Positions 1 through 10,906 of a stretch of DNA of 57,522 bases are shown one piece after another. The translations under genes and the position numbers were made by a program. Each line of letters begins with the position of its first letter. Within the stretch, counting starts at the first letter, position 1. The notes beneath the pieces are model-generated. The model was not told the DNA's origin, did no database searches, and was given only the letters and a program-made list of their open reading frames with translations. Source of the DNA: Niallia sp. NCCP-28 (GTDB lineage Bacteria; Bacillota; Bacilli; Bacillales; Cytobacillaceae); contig NZ_BQYJ01000015.1 in assembly GCF_023168165.1 (NCBI RefSeq), forward strand, positions 1 through 57,522, in the 5' to 3' direction.

Positions 1-24
1 CTCGTTGTCATTGGCGACTTTTTA

Positions 25-53
25 ATAATAACAGAAGTCGTTTTCTGAGTCAA
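25..53 (-). promoter_or_regulatory. rrn-type promoter P2 reading out of the left edge
   Basis: On the minus strand TTGACT (48-53) and TATTAT (25-30) are separated by exactly 17 bases. It is the second of two tandem promoters whose -10 boxes lie about 85 bp apart, the layout of B. subtilis rRNA operon promoters. In B. subtilis an rRNA operon follows lysS, so the likely target is a 16S gene just outside the window (inference). Confidence 0.6.
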
Positions 54-109
54 GATTTTTTTGAAAAGTTTTTTTAGTTAGTTACCAAGTTACCTTAGCA
101 ACAGATAAT

Positions 110-138
110 AATATACCATCTCAAACGAATCTATGCAA
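110..138 (-). promoter_or_regulatory. rrn-type promoter P1 reading out of the left edge
   Basis: On the minus strand TTGCAT (133-138) and TATATT (110-115) are separated by 17 bases, with a very A/T-rich stretch upstream (about 139-180) that could act as an UP element. It lies 85 bp upstream of the P2 promoter and nothing coding lies between them and the left edge. Confidence 0.55.
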
Positions 139-267
139 CTACTTTTAAAAAGAAAAAATATTCTTATAATTTAATCATAATTCGTATTTATTTTCTCAAA
201 GGATATTAAATGCTATTCTTTCATTTAATTAAAATATTATCAAACCACCTTAAAAGTATAAACCCAT

Positions 268-313
268 ATAAAAAGAAAAGCGGAGCACACAATCAAACGC
301 CCCGCTTTCTTTA
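268..313 (-). terminator. Rho-independent terminator of lysS
   Basis: Read on the minus strand, arms AAAGAAAGCGGGGC (299-312) and GCTCCGCTTTTCTTT (272-286) form a stem with one G-T pair, followed by a T-rich run. It starts directly after the lysS stop codon and separates lysS from the rrn-type promoters. Confidence 0.85.
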
Positions 314-1804
<1,491 letters not shown>

Positions 1805-1904
1805 TCATCTCCAGCATCTTTTTTATGTATGATCACCTAAAAAAGGAATCGTAAATTTTTATACATACTTTATTATTCTACACAATGTCACAATTCCAGA
1901 CACT

Positions 1905-1942
1905 AAAAAAGAAAAAAAACTGTCAGATTTTTGTCCGACAGC
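1905..1942 (-). terminator. Terminator of the folate/dusB operon
   Basis: On the minus strand CTGTCGGA and TCTGACAG (1920-1941) form an 8-bp stem around a CAAAAA loop, with a T-rich run to 1905. It lies about 50 bases after the dusB stop. Confidence 0.8.
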
Positions 1943-1989
1943 TGATTTTCAAAATATATTATAAAAAAAGAACCTAGCAAAAGTCAAAG

Positions 1990-2982
1990 TTACCCTACTT
2001 GAATTTCCTTTTTCTCCACTTCTATTACAAGACTATCTAACAAGTTAACTAGTTGTTCTCTTGTTTCACATTGATTAACTTCATTGCGGGCTTTTGCATT
2101 CCCTCTTATTCCTTTTAAATACCAAGCTGCATGTTTTCTCATTTCTCTTACCGCAACATTTTCACTTTTCAAAGCAATTAAACGATCCAAATGAAGTTTG
2201 CAAACCTCAATTTTTTCTCGCACAGATGGTTCTTCCATTAATTCGCCTGTTTCTAAATAGTTAACTGTGCGATAGATCATCCATGGATTGCCTAATGCTG
2301 CTCTCCCTATCATCACACCATCACAGCCTGTCTCCTCAAGCATTCTTTTTGCATCTTGAGGAGTTTCTACATCTCCATTACCGATTAATGGTATATTAAT
2401 GGATTGTTTCACTTCACGAATAATATCCCAGTTCGCCTTTCCTTCATACATCTGCACACGTGTACGGCCATGAAGCGACACTGCACTTCCTCCCGCACGT
2501 TCCACAGCTTGTGCATTTTTAACTGCATATATATGATCTTCATCCCAGCCCATGCGCATTTTAACTGTAACCGGCTTATCCACTGCCTCTACAACCGCCG
2601 AAACCATCTCATAAATTTTATTTGAATCTAATAGCCATTTTGCTCCTGCATCACATTTTGTAATCTTCGGCACAGGGCAGCCCATATTAATATCGATTAT
2701 ATCCGCATTTGTATTTTTATCAACGAACTTAGCAGCTTCTACTAAAGTCTCTCTTTCACCACCAAATATTTGCAGACTTAACGGATTTTCTCTTTCATCA
2801 ATATAAAGCATGTTCATTGTTTTTTCATTTTTAAAAACAATCCCTTTATCACTTATCATTTCCGCACAAACTAGTCCCGCACCAAACTCTTTTACCGTTA
2901 AACGGAAGGCAGAATTACAGATTCCAGCCATTGGTGCAAGAACTACTCTATTTGTCATTTCGACATTTCCTATTTTAAACAA
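1990..2982 (-). CDS. dusB: tRNA-dihydrouridine synthase (DusB/YacF)
   Basis: FMN-dependent reduction of uridine to dihydrouridine in tRNA. The 330-residue TIM-barrel enzyme has the flavin-binding N-terminus VLAPMAG (14-20) and the catalytic cysteine in NMGCPVPK (Cys102). The start is a TTG at 2982; AAGGAGGT lies 9 bases upstream and the N-terminus MFKIGN matches B. subtilis YacF. It is the last gene of the folate operon, directly after yazB, and is followed by a terminator. No link between dihydrouridine synthesis and folate is visible beyond co-transcription, an arrangement also seen in B. subtilis. Confidence 0.95.
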   Translation of the reverse strand: MFKIGNVEMTNRVVLAPMAGICNSAFRLTVKEFGAGLVCAEMISDKGIVFKNEKTMNMLYIDERENPLSLQIFGGERETLVEAAKFVDKNTNADIIDINMGCPVPKITKCDAGAKWLLDSNKIYEMVSAVVEAVDKPVTVKMRMGWDEDHIYAVKNAQAVERAGGSAVSLHGRTRVQMYEGKANWDIIREVKQSINIPLIGNGDVETPQDAKRMLEETGCDGVMIGRAALGNPWMIYRTVNYLETGELMEEPSVREKIEVCKLHLDRLIALKSENVAVREMRKHAAWYLKGIRGNAKARNEVNQCETREQLVNLLDSLVIEVEKKEIQVG

Positions 2983-3013
2983 TAAATCTTACCTCCTTAA
3001 TTAAATTATGATT

Positions 3014-3226
3014 TTATTTAGAATCAGGGTCTAAGTCTTGCCTAGTTATTTTTAAAGCTTCTGCAATTAAATTTATTATATCCTCTGATGGAATCCTGTT
3101 TCCCCGCTCAATTTCACCGAGAATAGATACAGATACAAGAATTTCTTTTGCCAATCCCTCTTGGGTATACCCTTTTAATTTTCGAAAAGCTCGAATACGT
3201 CTTCCCCATTTTTCTGTTGTCTCCAT
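3014..3226 (-). CDS. yazB: Small Xre-type helix-turn-helix protein (YazB)
   Basis: A 70-residue protein that is almost entirely one HTH_3/Xre DNA-binding domain (about 10-65: RIRAFRKLKGYTQEGLAKE...LGEIERGNRIPS). Its target is unknown; its position as the seventh gene of the folate operon suggests, but does not show, a regulatory role there. It overlaps the 3' end of folK by 52 bases in another frame, so translation is probably coupled. The ATG at 3226 has GAAGGAG 7 bases upstream. The B. subtilis counterpart sits in the same place and is of similar size. Confidence 0.85.
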   Translation of the reverse strand: METTEKWGRRIRAFRKLKGYTQEGLAKEILVSVSILGEIERGNRIPSEDIINLIAEALKITRQDLDPDSK

Positions 3227-3705
3227 ATCCTTACTCCTTCTTTACCCCGCAAAAACTCGTTGCTTTCTATTAAAGGCATTGATTTATTCGGTAGTTGTAT
3301 TGCTGGAGCTATTTCCAATAAAGGAATCATAACAAACGCTCTTTCTTCTATTCTTGGATGTGGAATGCTTAGTTTCTCTGATTCTATATTTTCATGATTA
3401 TACAATAAAATGTCAAGGTCTATTGTCCTTGGACCCCACCTTATTATCCTTTTTCTTCCTAATTCATTTTCTACTGACTGGCAAACCTTCAATAAATCAA
3501 GTGGAGTTAAAGATGTGCACACCTCTAAAACAATATTTAAAAAAGGATCTTGTTCTACATAACCAACAGGATCCGTTTCATAAATAGATGAAATACTTAC
3601 CAAGCTAATCTCTTCCTGTTGCCCCAACATGCGCACCGCTTCTTGCAAATATTCTACCCGGTTACCAACATTAGATCCCAATGAAATATAAGCTTTATTT
3701 CTCAT
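3175..3705 (-). CDS. folK: 6-hydroxymethyl-7,8-dihydropterin pyrophosphokinase (HPPK)
   Basis: Transfers pyrophosphate from ATP to 6-hydroxymethyl-dihydropterin, supplying the substrate for FolP. The 176-residue protein shows the family start AYISLGSNVGNR and the HPPK signature RWGPRTIDLDILLY (89-102), where the two aspartates bind Mg-ATP. It is slightly longer at the C-terminus than B. subtilis FolK (about 167), because the reading frame continues across the yazB start. It overlaps folB upstream by 4 bases (ATGA) and yazB downstream by 52 bases. Confidence 0.95.
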   Translation of the reverse strand: MRNKAYISLGSNVGNRVEYLQEAVRMLGQQEEISLVSISSIYETDPVGYVEQDPFLNIVLEVCTSLTPLDLLKVCQSVENELGRKRIIRWGPRTIDLDILLYNHENIESEKLSIPHPRIEERAFVMIPLLEIAPAIQLPNKSMPLIESNEFLRGKEGVRIWRQQKNGEDVFELFEN

Positions 3706-4064
3706 TGCCTGCTCCTAAAAATCTCAACAGATACTGATTGATAGTGTCCTGGTATCGGGGGATCTGGTTTAATGACAGCAACGCGCACGCTTTCAATACG
3801 ATAATAGACAGACAAAAGCTTTTGTGCAATTTTTTCCGCCAACGCCTCAATAAGTTGACAAGGTGCACCCTCCACTATTTCTCTAACATCAAAGTACAGC
3901 TGACCATAATTAACCGAGTGTTCCAAATTGTCGCTTTCACCCGCTTCCCTTAAATCAGCTTCCACTTCTAAATCTATAATAAAACGCTGGCCTAGTTTAT
4001 TTTCTTCTGGAAAAACCCCGTGATATCCGTAAAACTCCATTTTGGTTAAACGTATCTTATCCAC
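3702..4064 (-). CDS. folB: Dihydroneopterin aldolase
   Basis: Cleaves 7,8-dihydroneopterin to 6-hydroxymethyl-dihydropterin and glycolaldehyde in folate synthesis. The 120-residue length is typical for this T-fold enzyme. Family features: YGYHGVFPEE near 12-22 with the catalytic glutamate, and VAVIKPDPPIPG with the catalytic lysine (Lys99). It overlaps folP upstream by 8 bases and folK downstream by 4 bases, so the operon is translated as a coupled chain. Confidence 0.95.
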   Translation of the reverse strand: MDKIRLTKMEFYGYHGVFPEENKLGQRFIIDLEVEADLREAGESDNLEHSVNYGQLYFDVREIVEGAPCQLIEALAEKIAQKLLSVYYRIESVRVAVIKPDPPIPGHYQSVSVEIFRSRQ

Positions 4065-4893
4065 TATATTCGCCCTTTCCCATTAATGCATCCATCATAC
4101 GGGCCATTCTCGCCATTTCTTTTACATCGTGCACCCGTACTATTTGGCATCCCTTTTGTATTCCAAAACAAACCGTTGCTCCTGTTCCTTCCATTCTTTC
4201 AGCTACGGGCAAGTCTAATACATTTCCAATCATTGATTTTTTTGAAGTACCAAGCAAAACAGGATATCCTAGTTCTACTAGCTTATCCAAACCTCTCATC
4301 ATTTCAAGGTTTTGCTGAAGGCTTTTAGCAAAACCTATGCCTGGGTCTAAAATAATATTAGATTCGGCTACTCCTGCATTTTTTGCAATTTGAATGCTTT
4401 CTGCAATATCTATTAATACATCCTCGATAAAGTTTGTATATTTCCGATCCTCTCTATTGTGCATTAAAATGATAGGCACTTTTTTTTCTGCAGCAATCAT
4501 AGCTATTGATGGATCTTTTTTTGCTCCCCAAATATCATTTATAATATGGGCTCCTGCTTTTAACGCTTCCTTGGCAACCGGACTTTTATACGTATCAATA
4601 GAAATCGGAACATCTACTTCAGCAGCAATTGCCTCAATGATGGGAATCACTCTTTCTAATTCCTCTTCTATCGAAATTTCTACATACCCTGGTCTTGTGG
4701 ATTCACCGCCAATATCAATGATATGCGCACCATTTTCAATCATATTAAGCGCATGTTTTAAAGCATAATCTCTTCTGTTGTATTTTCCACCATCAGAAAA
4801 GGAATCCGGATTAACATTCAGTATCCCCATGATCAAGGTTTTATTTTTATAATCAAGCGTATAGGGACTACATTTTAATTTTTTATCACTCAT
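4057..4893 (-). CDS. folP: Dihydropteroate synthase
   Basis: Joins p-aminobenzoate to the pterin pyrophosphate made by FolK; this is the sulfonamide target. Both pterin-binding signatures are present: MGILNVNPDSFSDGG (22-36) and GAHIIDIGGESTRPG (55-69). The reading frame begins TTG-ATG-ATG. The ribosome binding site GGAGG lies only 2 bases from the TTG but 8 from the second ATG, so I place the start at 4893 (278 residues); 4896 or 4899 are possible. It overlaps the end of pabC by 8 bases. It carries the symbol sul in B. subtilis. Confidence 0.95.
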   Translation of the reverse strand: MSDKKLKCSPYTLDYKNKTLIMGILNVNPDSFSDGGKYNRRDYALKHALNMIENGAHIIDIGGESTRPGYVEISIEEELERVIPIIEAIAAEVDVPISIDTYKSPVAKEALKAGAHIINDIWGAKKDPSIAMIAAEKKVPIILMHNREDRKYTNFIEDVLIDIAESIQIAKNAGVAESNIILDPGIGFAKSLQQNLEMMRGLDKLVELGYPVLLGTSKKSMIGNVLDLPVAERMEGTGATVCFGIQKGCQIVRVHDVKEMARMARMMDALMGKGEYSG

Positions 4894-5761
4894 CATCAAT
4901 TCCTCCTATCTCTTTCATTGCCCATAACGAACTAGTGAACTGCTGATACGCTTTATGAAGCATTGCAGTTATCTCCCCATCTTCCCCCTTAAAATAATGG
5001 GTTTCAATATGGCTCAATGCCACAATTTCTTGAATAGAATTTGTCGTAAATACTTCTTCCGCTTCTATTAAATGCTCTACAGGATAAAAATTTTCTTCTA
5101 CCCTTAATCCCTTATTCCGCGCAAGAGAAATAATGAATCTTCTTGTAATGCCATTTAAAATACCTGTATTTAAACACGGAGTGTATAATGTATGATCCTT
5201 TACCCAGAACAAATTAGAAGTGATTCCTTCCGCTACATAATTATCTTTCGTTAAAAAAATCCCCTCTACATCCAACTTATCTCCTACTTCTCTTTTAGCA
5301 AAAACATTATTGAGATAATGGTGTGACTTTAACCGCTCTCTACCCTCAGGTGTATTGCGTGGAATAGTTACTATTTGCCCCTTTTTCTCGAACATGCTAT
5401 TCCGCTTTTCTAATGATTTGATATAAACAATGACCGTAGGATTTATATAAGGGGCCGTTTGCAAACCAATTGCGCCACTCCCTGCCGAAACATTAAAACG
5501 AATATAAGCATTTGTTAATCCGTTTGCTTTTAGTAAATCATTTAATAATTTCACTACCTCTAAACGATTAAAAACTCTATTAATATTTAAAAGCTGGAGC
5601 CCTTCATTTAATCGAGTTATATGATCATCTAATAAAAATGGATGGCCATCATAAATACGAAATGTTTCAAACAATCCTAATCCATACATAAATCCATGAT
5701 CAAAAGGAGATATTACCGCTTCTTCCTGCTTTACAATTTGTCCATTCAAATATATATACAT
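4886..5761 (-). CDS. pabC: 4-amino-4-deoxychorismate lyase
   Basis: PLP enzyme that releases pyruvate from aminodeoxychorismate to give p-aminobenzoate. The 291-residue fold-type IV (branched-chain aminotransferase-like) protein has the start YLNGQIV...SPFDHGFMYGLGLFETFR, and Lys145 in RLKSHHYLNN fits the PLP-binding lysine of the family. Its start codon directly abuts the stop codon of pabA with no base between, indicating translational coupling in the pabB-pabA-pabC order shared with B. subtilis. Confidence 0.94.
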   Translation of the reverse strand: MYIYLNGQIVKQEEAVISPFDHGFMYGLGLFETFRIYDGHPFLLDDHITRLNEGLQLLNINRVFNRLEVVKLLNDLLKANGLTNAYIRFNVSAGSGAIGLQTAPYINPTVIVYIKSLEKRNSMFEKKGQIVTIPRNTPEGRERLKSHHYLNNVFAKREVGDKLDVEGIFLTKDNYVAEGITSNLFWVKDHTLYTPCLNTGILNGITRRFIISLARNKGLRVEENFYPVEHLIEAEEVFTTNSIQEIVALSHIETHYFKGEDGEITAMLHKAYQQFTSSLWAMKEIGGIDDE

Positions 5762-6346
5762 TTATTTACTCTCACATCTAGCATAATGATCAATAAAATT
5801 TTTCAACAATTTCATACCAGCAGTTGTCATAATTGACTCAGGATGAAATTGCACTCCCTCAATCGCCAATTCCTTATGGCGAATCCCCATAATTTCTCCT
5901 TCTTCTGTCCATGCACTTATTTCCAAGCATTCAGGCAATGTTTCTTTTTTTACAATTAAAGAGTGGTATCTTGTAGCTGGAAATGGATTGGGAAGTCCAG
6001 CAAAAATTGTTTGATTATCATGGTACATAAGAGAAGTTTTTCCATGCATTTGGTTTTCTGCCTTTATAACATCCCCTCCAAATACTTGCGCGATGGCTTG
6101 ATGCCCTAAACACACACCCATAATAGGAACTTCATTAGCAAAGGCAGCAATAGTTTCTAAGCTTATCCCCGCTTCATTTGGGCTGCAAGGACCTGGGGAG
6201 ACCATTAAATAATCAGGAGATGCTTTTTTTATTTCTTGAATAGTTGTTTGATCATTTCTTTTGACAACTAGATGTTCGCCCATCGATCCTAAATATTGAA
6301 CAAGGTTATAAGTGAATGAGTCATAATTATCAATCATATAGATCAT
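5762..6346 (-). CDS. pabA: Aminodeoxychorismate/anthranilate synthase glutaminase subunit
   Basis: Class I glutamine amidotransferase that feeds ammonia to PabB; in B. subtilis the same protein (PabA/TrpG) also serves anthranilate synthase for tryptophan. The 194-residue length is identical to the B. subtilis protein. Catalytic triad: Cys79 in GVCLGHQ, His168 and Glu170 in FHPES. GGAG lies 7 bases before the ATG. In B. subtilis its translation is repressed by TRAP through repeated GAG/UAG triplets over the ribosome binding site; I see no such run here, so that control is probably absent. Confidence 0.94.
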   Translation of the reverse strand: MIYMIDNYDSFTYNLVQYLGSMGEHLVVKRNDQTTIQEIKKASPDYLMVSPGPCSPNEAGISLETIAAFANEVPIMGVCLGHQAIAQVFGGDVIKAENQMHGKTSLMYHDNQTIFAGLPNPFPATRYHSLIVKKETLPECLEISAWTEEGEIMGIRHKELAIEGVQFHPESIMTTAGMKLLKNFIDHYARCESK

Positions 6347-6350
6347 TTCT

Positions 6351-7751
6351 TTACTCCTTTTTTTCTGCTAATTCTTTTGCATTCCATAAAGCTCTTGCTT
6401 TTTTCATAGATTCTTTATATTCATTTGCAGGAACAGAATCAATTACAATCCCAGCACCCGCTTGTACATATGATTTATTTCCTTTTACAAGCATTGTTCT
6501 AATCATAATATTTAATTCTATATCTTTGTTAAAGCCAAGCCATCCAAGTGACCCAGTATACGCCCCTCTTCTCACAGGCTCCAGTTCCTCAATAATTTCC
6601 ATCGTTCTTATCTTTGGTGCACCAGTTATTGTTCCTCCTGGAAACATACTGTCTATTAAATCGAACTCATTTTTATCTTCAGCTAATTTTCCACGCACAT
6701 TTGAAACAATATGCATAACATGGGAATATTTCTCGATTACCATAAACTCATTTACTTCTACCGTTCCATACTCGCAAACTCTCCCAAGATCATTTCGTTC
6801 TAAATCAACTAGCATGACATGTTCAGCACGTTCTTTTTCACTTTCTATCAATTCATTTGCAAGTATTTGGTCTTCGATGTTATCTGCTCCTCTTGACCTT
6901 GTTCCAGCAATTGGCCTTGTACTTACCTCACTCCCCTTCTTCTTCACTAAAAGCTCAGGAGAACCAGAAACCAGCTGAAAATCCGGCGTATGGAAATAGC
7001 CCATATAAGGAGATGGATTTAATACTCTCAACTGTTTATATACCTCGATTGCTGGAACATGCAATGGTTGAGATTGGCGGACAGATAAGTTAACTTGAAA
7101 AACGTCTCCTTGCGAAATATACTCTTGAATCTTTCTAACAGATTTCTGGAAGTCATTATCTTGGATAGATACTTCTACACCATATGATTTCTCTGCTTGC
7201 ACAGCAACGTTTTCTTGGCCTGTATATTCCTCCAAAAGGCCAACACGTTTTTTTATTTTACTTTCTATACTATCTTGTACATCTTCTTTATATAATCCCA
7301 TCAGCCATAAAAATTGTTCTTGATGATCATACACATACCACTCATCAAATAACAGAAAATATACTTCTGGTATTTCAAGGTCGTTTAGCGTTTCTTCAGG
7401 AAGTCTTTCAATATAACGAATATAATCATAGCTAATAAAACCAAGCGCCCCACCTTGGAAATCAGGCCATTCTATATTTGTTTCTACCTCATACTTTCTC
7501 ATTTCCTTTTTCACTAAATGAAGAGGATTCCCTTCAAAAATTTCTGCGCTTCCTTCTTTTACAACAGTTAATTGATTATTTTCCCCTATCATTCTTACGA
7601 TTGGTTTATTAGCAGCAATGCTATATCTTCCACCTCTTCCGCTTTCTAACAAAACATAATATGGTTCATCATTGGATAGTTGGAGGAATTTTTTATAAAA
7701 ATGCTCATATGGCATTGGTCTTTTTTCGCCGTATACTTTAAACTTTTCCAA
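6351..7751 (-). CDS. pabB: Aminodeoxychorismate synthase component I
   Basis: Chorismate-utilising subunit that makes 4-amino-4-deoxychorismate with PabA. The C-terminal chorismate-binding domain is complete ([42 protein letters not shown]). The frame is open to an ATG at 7790, but a promoter -10 (TATGAT, 7786-7791) overlaps that codon and no ribosome binding site precedes it. A TTG at 7751 has AAGGGG 10 bases upstream, and from there the distance to the conserved VLLES(A/G)RGGRYS block equals that in B. subtilis PabB. I therefore choose 7751 (466 residues). First gene of the folate operon. Confidence 0.92.
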   Translation of the reverse strand: MEKFKVYGEKRPMPYEHFYKKFLQLSNDEPYYVLLESGRGGRYSIAANKPIVRMIGENNQLTVVKEGSAEIFEGNPLHLVKKEMRKYEVETNIEWPDFQGGALGFISYDYIRYIERLPEETLNDLEIPEVYFLLFDEWYVYDHQEQFLWLMGLYKEDVQDSIESKIKKRVGLLEEYTGQENVAVQAEKSYGVEVSIQDNDFQKSVRKIQEYISQGDVFQVNLSVRQSQPLHVPAIEVYKQLRVLNPSPYMGYFHTPDFQLVSGSPELLVKKKGSEVSTRPIAGTRSRGADNIEDQILANELIESEKERAEHVMLVDLERNDLGRVCEYGTVEVNEFMVIEKYSHVMHIVSNVRGKLAEDKNEFDLIDSMFPGGTITGAPKIRTMEIIEELEPVRRGAYTGSLGWLGFNKDIELNIMIRTMLVKGNKSYVQAGAGIVIDSVPANEYKESMKKARALWNAKELAEKKE

Positions 7752-7785
7752 AAATTTTTCGCCCCTTACCATTTTTTCTTTTATC

Positions 7786-7815
7786 ATCATACATGAGATT
7801 GAAGCAAAAAGACAA
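7786..7815 (-). promoter_or_regulatory. Candidate sigma-A promoter of the folate operon
   Basis: On the minus strand TTGTCT (7810-7815), an 18-base spacer and TATGAT (7786-7791). It lies between the cysK terminator and pabB, the only space available for an operon promoter. It implies that the ATG at 7790 is upstream of the transcript start. Confidence 0.5.
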
Positions 7816-7834
7816 AAAAATTAGAATTTGATTA

Positions 7835-7873
7835 CAAAAAAACAAGCAACCTTAATAGGATGCTTGTTTTTTT
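7835..7873 (-). terminator. Terminator of cysK
   Basis: Arms AAAAACAAGCA and TGCTTGTTTTT (7836-7848 and 7861-7873) flank a 12-base loop, with T-runs on both strands, so it could work in either direction. It lies about 30 bases after the cysK stop. Confidence 0.85.
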
Positions 7874-7904
7874 AAGTATAAAAGCAATTTATTGCTTTTT
7901 CTTT

Positions 7905-8837
7905 TTATTCCTCATCAAACTGATAAAGTGGTGTGCTCAAATAACGTTCTCCATTACTTGGAATAATCGCCAATACCTTTTTGCCTTTTCCTAACTCTTT
8001 AGCTACTTTTAATGCAGCATAAATTGCAGCACCAGAAGAAATGCCGCCTAATATACCTTCTTCCTTACCTGCACGGCGAGCATATTCAAAAGCCTGTTCT
8101 GTAGTTACTTGAATAATATCATCATATACTTCTTCATTTAATGTTGCCGGAACAAATCCTGCACCAATTCCTTGAATTTTATGAGGACCTGGTTTACCGC
8201 CAGACAATACTGGTGAATCAGCTGGTTCTACTGCATATATTTTGATATCATTATATGCTTCTTTTAACACTTCACCAGCACCAGAAATAGTACCGCCAGT
8301 TCCAATACCAGAAATAAATGCATCAAGTTTTTCTTCTCCAAAAGCAGCAACAATTTCTGGTCCAGTTGTTAATTTATGCACTTCTGGATTAGATAAGTTT
8401 TTGAACTGCTGTGGCAGGAAGTATCCATTTTCTTTAGCCAATTCCTCTGCTTTGCGAATCGCTCCGCCCATCCCTTCTGGTCCTGGCGTTAATACGATTT
8501 GTGCACCGTAAGCCTTAAGTAATCTTCGTCTTTCAATACTCATAGTTTCTGGCATCACAAGGATTGAGTTATACCCTTTCGCTGAAGCTACCATAGCTAA
8601 TCCAATTCCAGTGTTTCCACTAGTTGGTTCAATAATAGTGCTTCCTTCTTTTAGATCTCCGCTTTTTTCGGCAGCTTCAATCATCGCAAGAGCAATACGA
8701 TCTTTAACACTGCTTCCAGGGTTCATATATTCTAGTTTCAAATAGACGTCTGCACTGTTTTCTTCTACTAAACGATTTAATTTTACTATAGGTGTTTGAC
8801 CGATTAATTCTAAAATTGAGTTAGCTAAGCGTGGCAT
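7905..8837 (-). CDS. cysK: Cysteine synthase (O-acetylserine thiol-lyase)
   Basis: PLP enzyme making cysteine from O-acetylserine and sulfide. The 310-residue length is typical. The PLP lysine is Lys45 in NPGSSVKDR; the substrate loop [10 protein letters not shown] lies at 70-79 and the phosphate-binding GTGGT loop follows near 177. GGGGAG lies 7 bases before the ATG. It is monocistronic here, with a terminator on each side and its own promoter. In B. subtilis cysK is repressed by CymR with CysK as partner; I cannot assign a CymR site with confidence. Confidence 0.96.
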   Translation of the reverse strand: MPRLANSILELIGQTPIVKLNRLVEENSADVYLKLEYMNPGSSVKDRIALAMIEAAEKSGDLKEGSTIIEPTSGNTGIGLAMVASAKGYNSILVMPETMSIERRRLLKAYGAQIVLTPGPEGMGGAIRKAEELAKENGYFLPQQFKNLSNPEVHKLTTGPEIVAAFGEEKLDAFISGIGTGGTISGAGEVLKEAYNDIKIYAVEPADSPVLSGGKPGPHKIQGIGAGFVPATLNEEVYDDIIQVTTEQAFEYARRAGKEEGILGGISSGAAIYAALKVAKELGKGKKVLAIIPSNGERYLSTPLYQFDEE

Positions 8838-8891
8838 ACATAATCTCCCCTTTTTCTTAATCCGAGTATTTTAATTGGTTTTATAATATAT

Positions 8892-8920
8892 AATTTATCA
8901 ATGAATCTTCTTTTTGTCAA
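8892..8920 (-). promoter_or_regulatory. Candidate sigma-A promoter of cysK
   Basis: On the minus strand a perfect -35 TTGACA (8915-8920), a 17-base spacer and TAAATT (8892-8897), 55 bases upstream of the ATG. TATATT lies a few bases further downstream as an alternative -10. Confidence 0.55.
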
Positions 8921-8993
8921 TTAATACACTTTAATTTTACAAAAAATTCACACTACAAGGGTAATTTTATTCTACTGAAAAAACTCTTCTAAA

Positions 8994-9028
8994 TAAAAAA
9001 GAAGATAAACACTATAATAAGGTTTATC
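8994..9028 (-). terminator. Terminator of hslO
   Basis: Minus-strand stem GATAAAC/GTTTATC (9022-9028 with 9004-9010), an 11-base loop, then a T-rich tail (TTCTTTTTT). It lies just after the hslO stop. Confidence 0.65.
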
Positions 9029-9044
9029 CTCTGTTTATCTCCTT

Positions 9045-9923
9045 TTATCTTGCTTCAGATAAAAGAGCCTCTAACTCACTTTTTGTAAATAAGTACTTTT
9101 CATTACAAAAATGACAATGTGCTTCTGCCTTTTCATCTGTTGCAATCATATCTTCAATTTCGTCATTTCCTAAGCTGATAATAGCATTTGAAAATCTGTC
9201 TTTGGAACATGTGCAAGTAAAAGATACTGGCATTTTTTCAATGATCTTCATATTATTTGCTCCAAAAATTTCTTCAAGAATTTGTTCAGGAGACAATCCC
9301 TTTTGAATAAGTTTCGAAATAGGCGGTATTTCTCCTAAACGTTTCTCTATTGCCGTAATCGTTTCATCATCAGTTCCTGGCATCAATTGAATAATAAACC
9401 CTCCAGCTGCAAGAATAGAATTATCTGGATTTACAAGTACGCCAACACCTACTGATGATGGAACCTGCTCTGATGTAACTAAGTAATAAGTAAAATCTTC
9501 ACCAAGCTCACCTGAAACAATCGGCACTTGTCCTGTAAAGTAGTCACGCATGCCAATGTCTTTAACAACAGATAATGTCCCTTCAGTTCCTACTGCTCTT
9601 CTGACATCCAATTTACCATGTTCATTTAAATCAAAATGAGTTTGCGGATTCGTAACATAACCCCTTACTTCTCCTTTTGCATTCCCATCTACTAAAATTA
9701 AACCGATAGGACCGCCGCCATCTATTTTAACAGTAAGCTTTTGGTCACCCTTCAATAAGGCTCCAAGCATAGCAGTAGCTGATATCGCTCTTCCTAATGC
9801 CGCAGATGCTGTAGGCCATGTATAATGCCTTCTTTGCGCTTCTGCTACTGTTTCCGTGCTTTTTATAGCATATGCGCGTACTTGATCATTAAATGCCAAT
9901 GCTTTAACTAGATAATCACTCAT
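9045..9923 (-). CDS. hslO: Redox-regulated chaperone Hsp33
   Basis: Cytoplasmic holdase activated when oxidative stress releases zinc and forms disulfides. The 292-residue protein has the Hsp33 fold and the C-terminal zinc motif CxC...CxxC: Cys237, Cys239, Cys270 and Cys273. GGAGT lies before the ATG at normal spacing. It sits between coaX and cysK as in B. subtilis, but the yacD (PrsA-like isomerase) gene found between hslO and cysK in B. subtilis is absent here, leaving only about 200 non-coding bases. Confidence 0.95.
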   Translation of the reverse strand: MSDYLVKALAFNDQVRAYAIKSTETVAEAQRRHYTWPTASAALGRAISATAMLGALLKGDQKLTVKIDGGGPIGLILVDGNAKGEVRGYVTNPQTHFDLNEHGKLDVRRAVGTEGTLSVVKDIGMRDYFTGQVPIVSGELGEDFTYYLVTSEQVPSSVGVGVLVNPDNSILAAGGFIIQLMPGTDDETITAIEKRLGEIPPISKLIQKGLSPEQILEEIFGANNMKIIEKMPVSFTCTCSKDRFSNAIISLGNDEIEDMIATDEKAEAHCHFCNEKYLFTKSELEALLSEAR

Positions 9924-9977
9924 TTTTTTGACTCCTTTTTAGGCTTATTCCCCAAAGCAACATCTTGCTTTTTCACC

Positions 9978-10754
9978 TTACTTTATATTTTCTGTATTTT
10001 TATTATAAATAAGCTGCAAGCCTTTTAATGTTAGAAATGGATCTACAACATCAATAACATCAGATTCTTTTGCTATTAAGTTAGCCAATCCCCCTGTTGC
10101 AATAACTTTAGGATTTGCTTTACTGTATTCTTTCATGCGTTTTACAATTCCCTCAACTTGACCAACATATCCAAATAATATGCCAGATTGCATAGCAGAA
10201 ATGGTATTTTTCCCTATAACTCCTTCAGGACGAGCTATTTCTATTCTGGGAAGTTTTGCTGCTTTTGAATATAATGCTTCCGTAGCAATGTTTATGCCTG
10301 GAGAAATGGCTCCTCCCATATATTCTTTATTCTCATTAATATAACAAAATGTCGTTGCTGTCCCAAAATCTACAACAATCAAAGGACTTCCATATTCTTC
10401 AATCGCCGCTACCGCATTTACAATTCTATCTGCCCCTACTTCTTTAGGATTATCATATTTAATATTTAAGCTTGTTTTTGTTCCAGGACCAACTATAAGC
10501 GGTTTAATATGAAAATATTTGTGGCACATTCTTTCTAAAGCAAACATGATTGGAGGCACTACTGATGAAATAATAATGCCGTCTATGCTAGAAAAACTTA
10601 AATGGACATGATCAAATAGCGATTTAATGATCATGCCATACTCATCTTCCGTTTTATAACGATTTGTTTCTATTCTCCAATGATGTTCTAATTTATCATT
10701 ATCATATACTCCTAAAACAATATTCGTATTTCCAATATCAAAAACAAAAATCAT
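9978..10754 (-). CDS. coaX: Type III pantothenate kinase
   Basis: First step of CoA synthesis: ATP-dependent phosphorylation of pantothenate by the CoaX type, which belongs to the acetate kinase/Hsp70-like fold and is not feedback-inhibited by CoA. Motifs: DIGNTN (6-11), GADR, and DFGTATTF. The frame is open to a GTG at 10766, but GGTGA at the right distance favours the ATG at 10754, giving 258 residues, the length of B. subtilis CoaX. It lies between ftsH and hslO. Confidence 0.94.
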   Translation of the reverse strand: MIFVFDIGNTNIVLGVYDNDKLEHHWRIETNRYKTEDEYGMIIKSLFDHVHLSFSSIDGIIISSVVPPIMFALERMCHKYFHIKPLIVGPGTKTSLNIKYDNPKEVGADRIVNAVAAIEEYGSPLIVVDFGTATTFCYINENKEYMGGAISPGINIATEALYSKAAKLPRIEIARPEGVIGKNTISAMQSGILFGYVGQVEGIVKRMKEYSKANPKVIATGGLANLIAKESDVIDVVDPFLTLKGLQLIYNKNTENIK

Positions 10755-10906
10755 GACCCTCACCACTTTATTATTATTGTACGTTATACGATTTTAGTTT
10801 AATGCTTAATCTATTTTAAAGAAGAAAACAATTCTATGCAAAACACTGCAAACATCATAACATATTACCTTGCCAATAGTGAAATATTCGAATTCTGCAC
10901 ATATAA

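Noticed and set aside
6346-6400. TRAP-binding site over the pabA ribosome binding site
   Set aside because: B. subtilis has many GAG/UAG triplets there; I count only two, at irregular spacing.
6316-6978. 220-codon plus-strand frame opposite pabB
   Set aside because: Antisense shadow of a clear pabB coding region with no ribosome binding site or recognisable protein.
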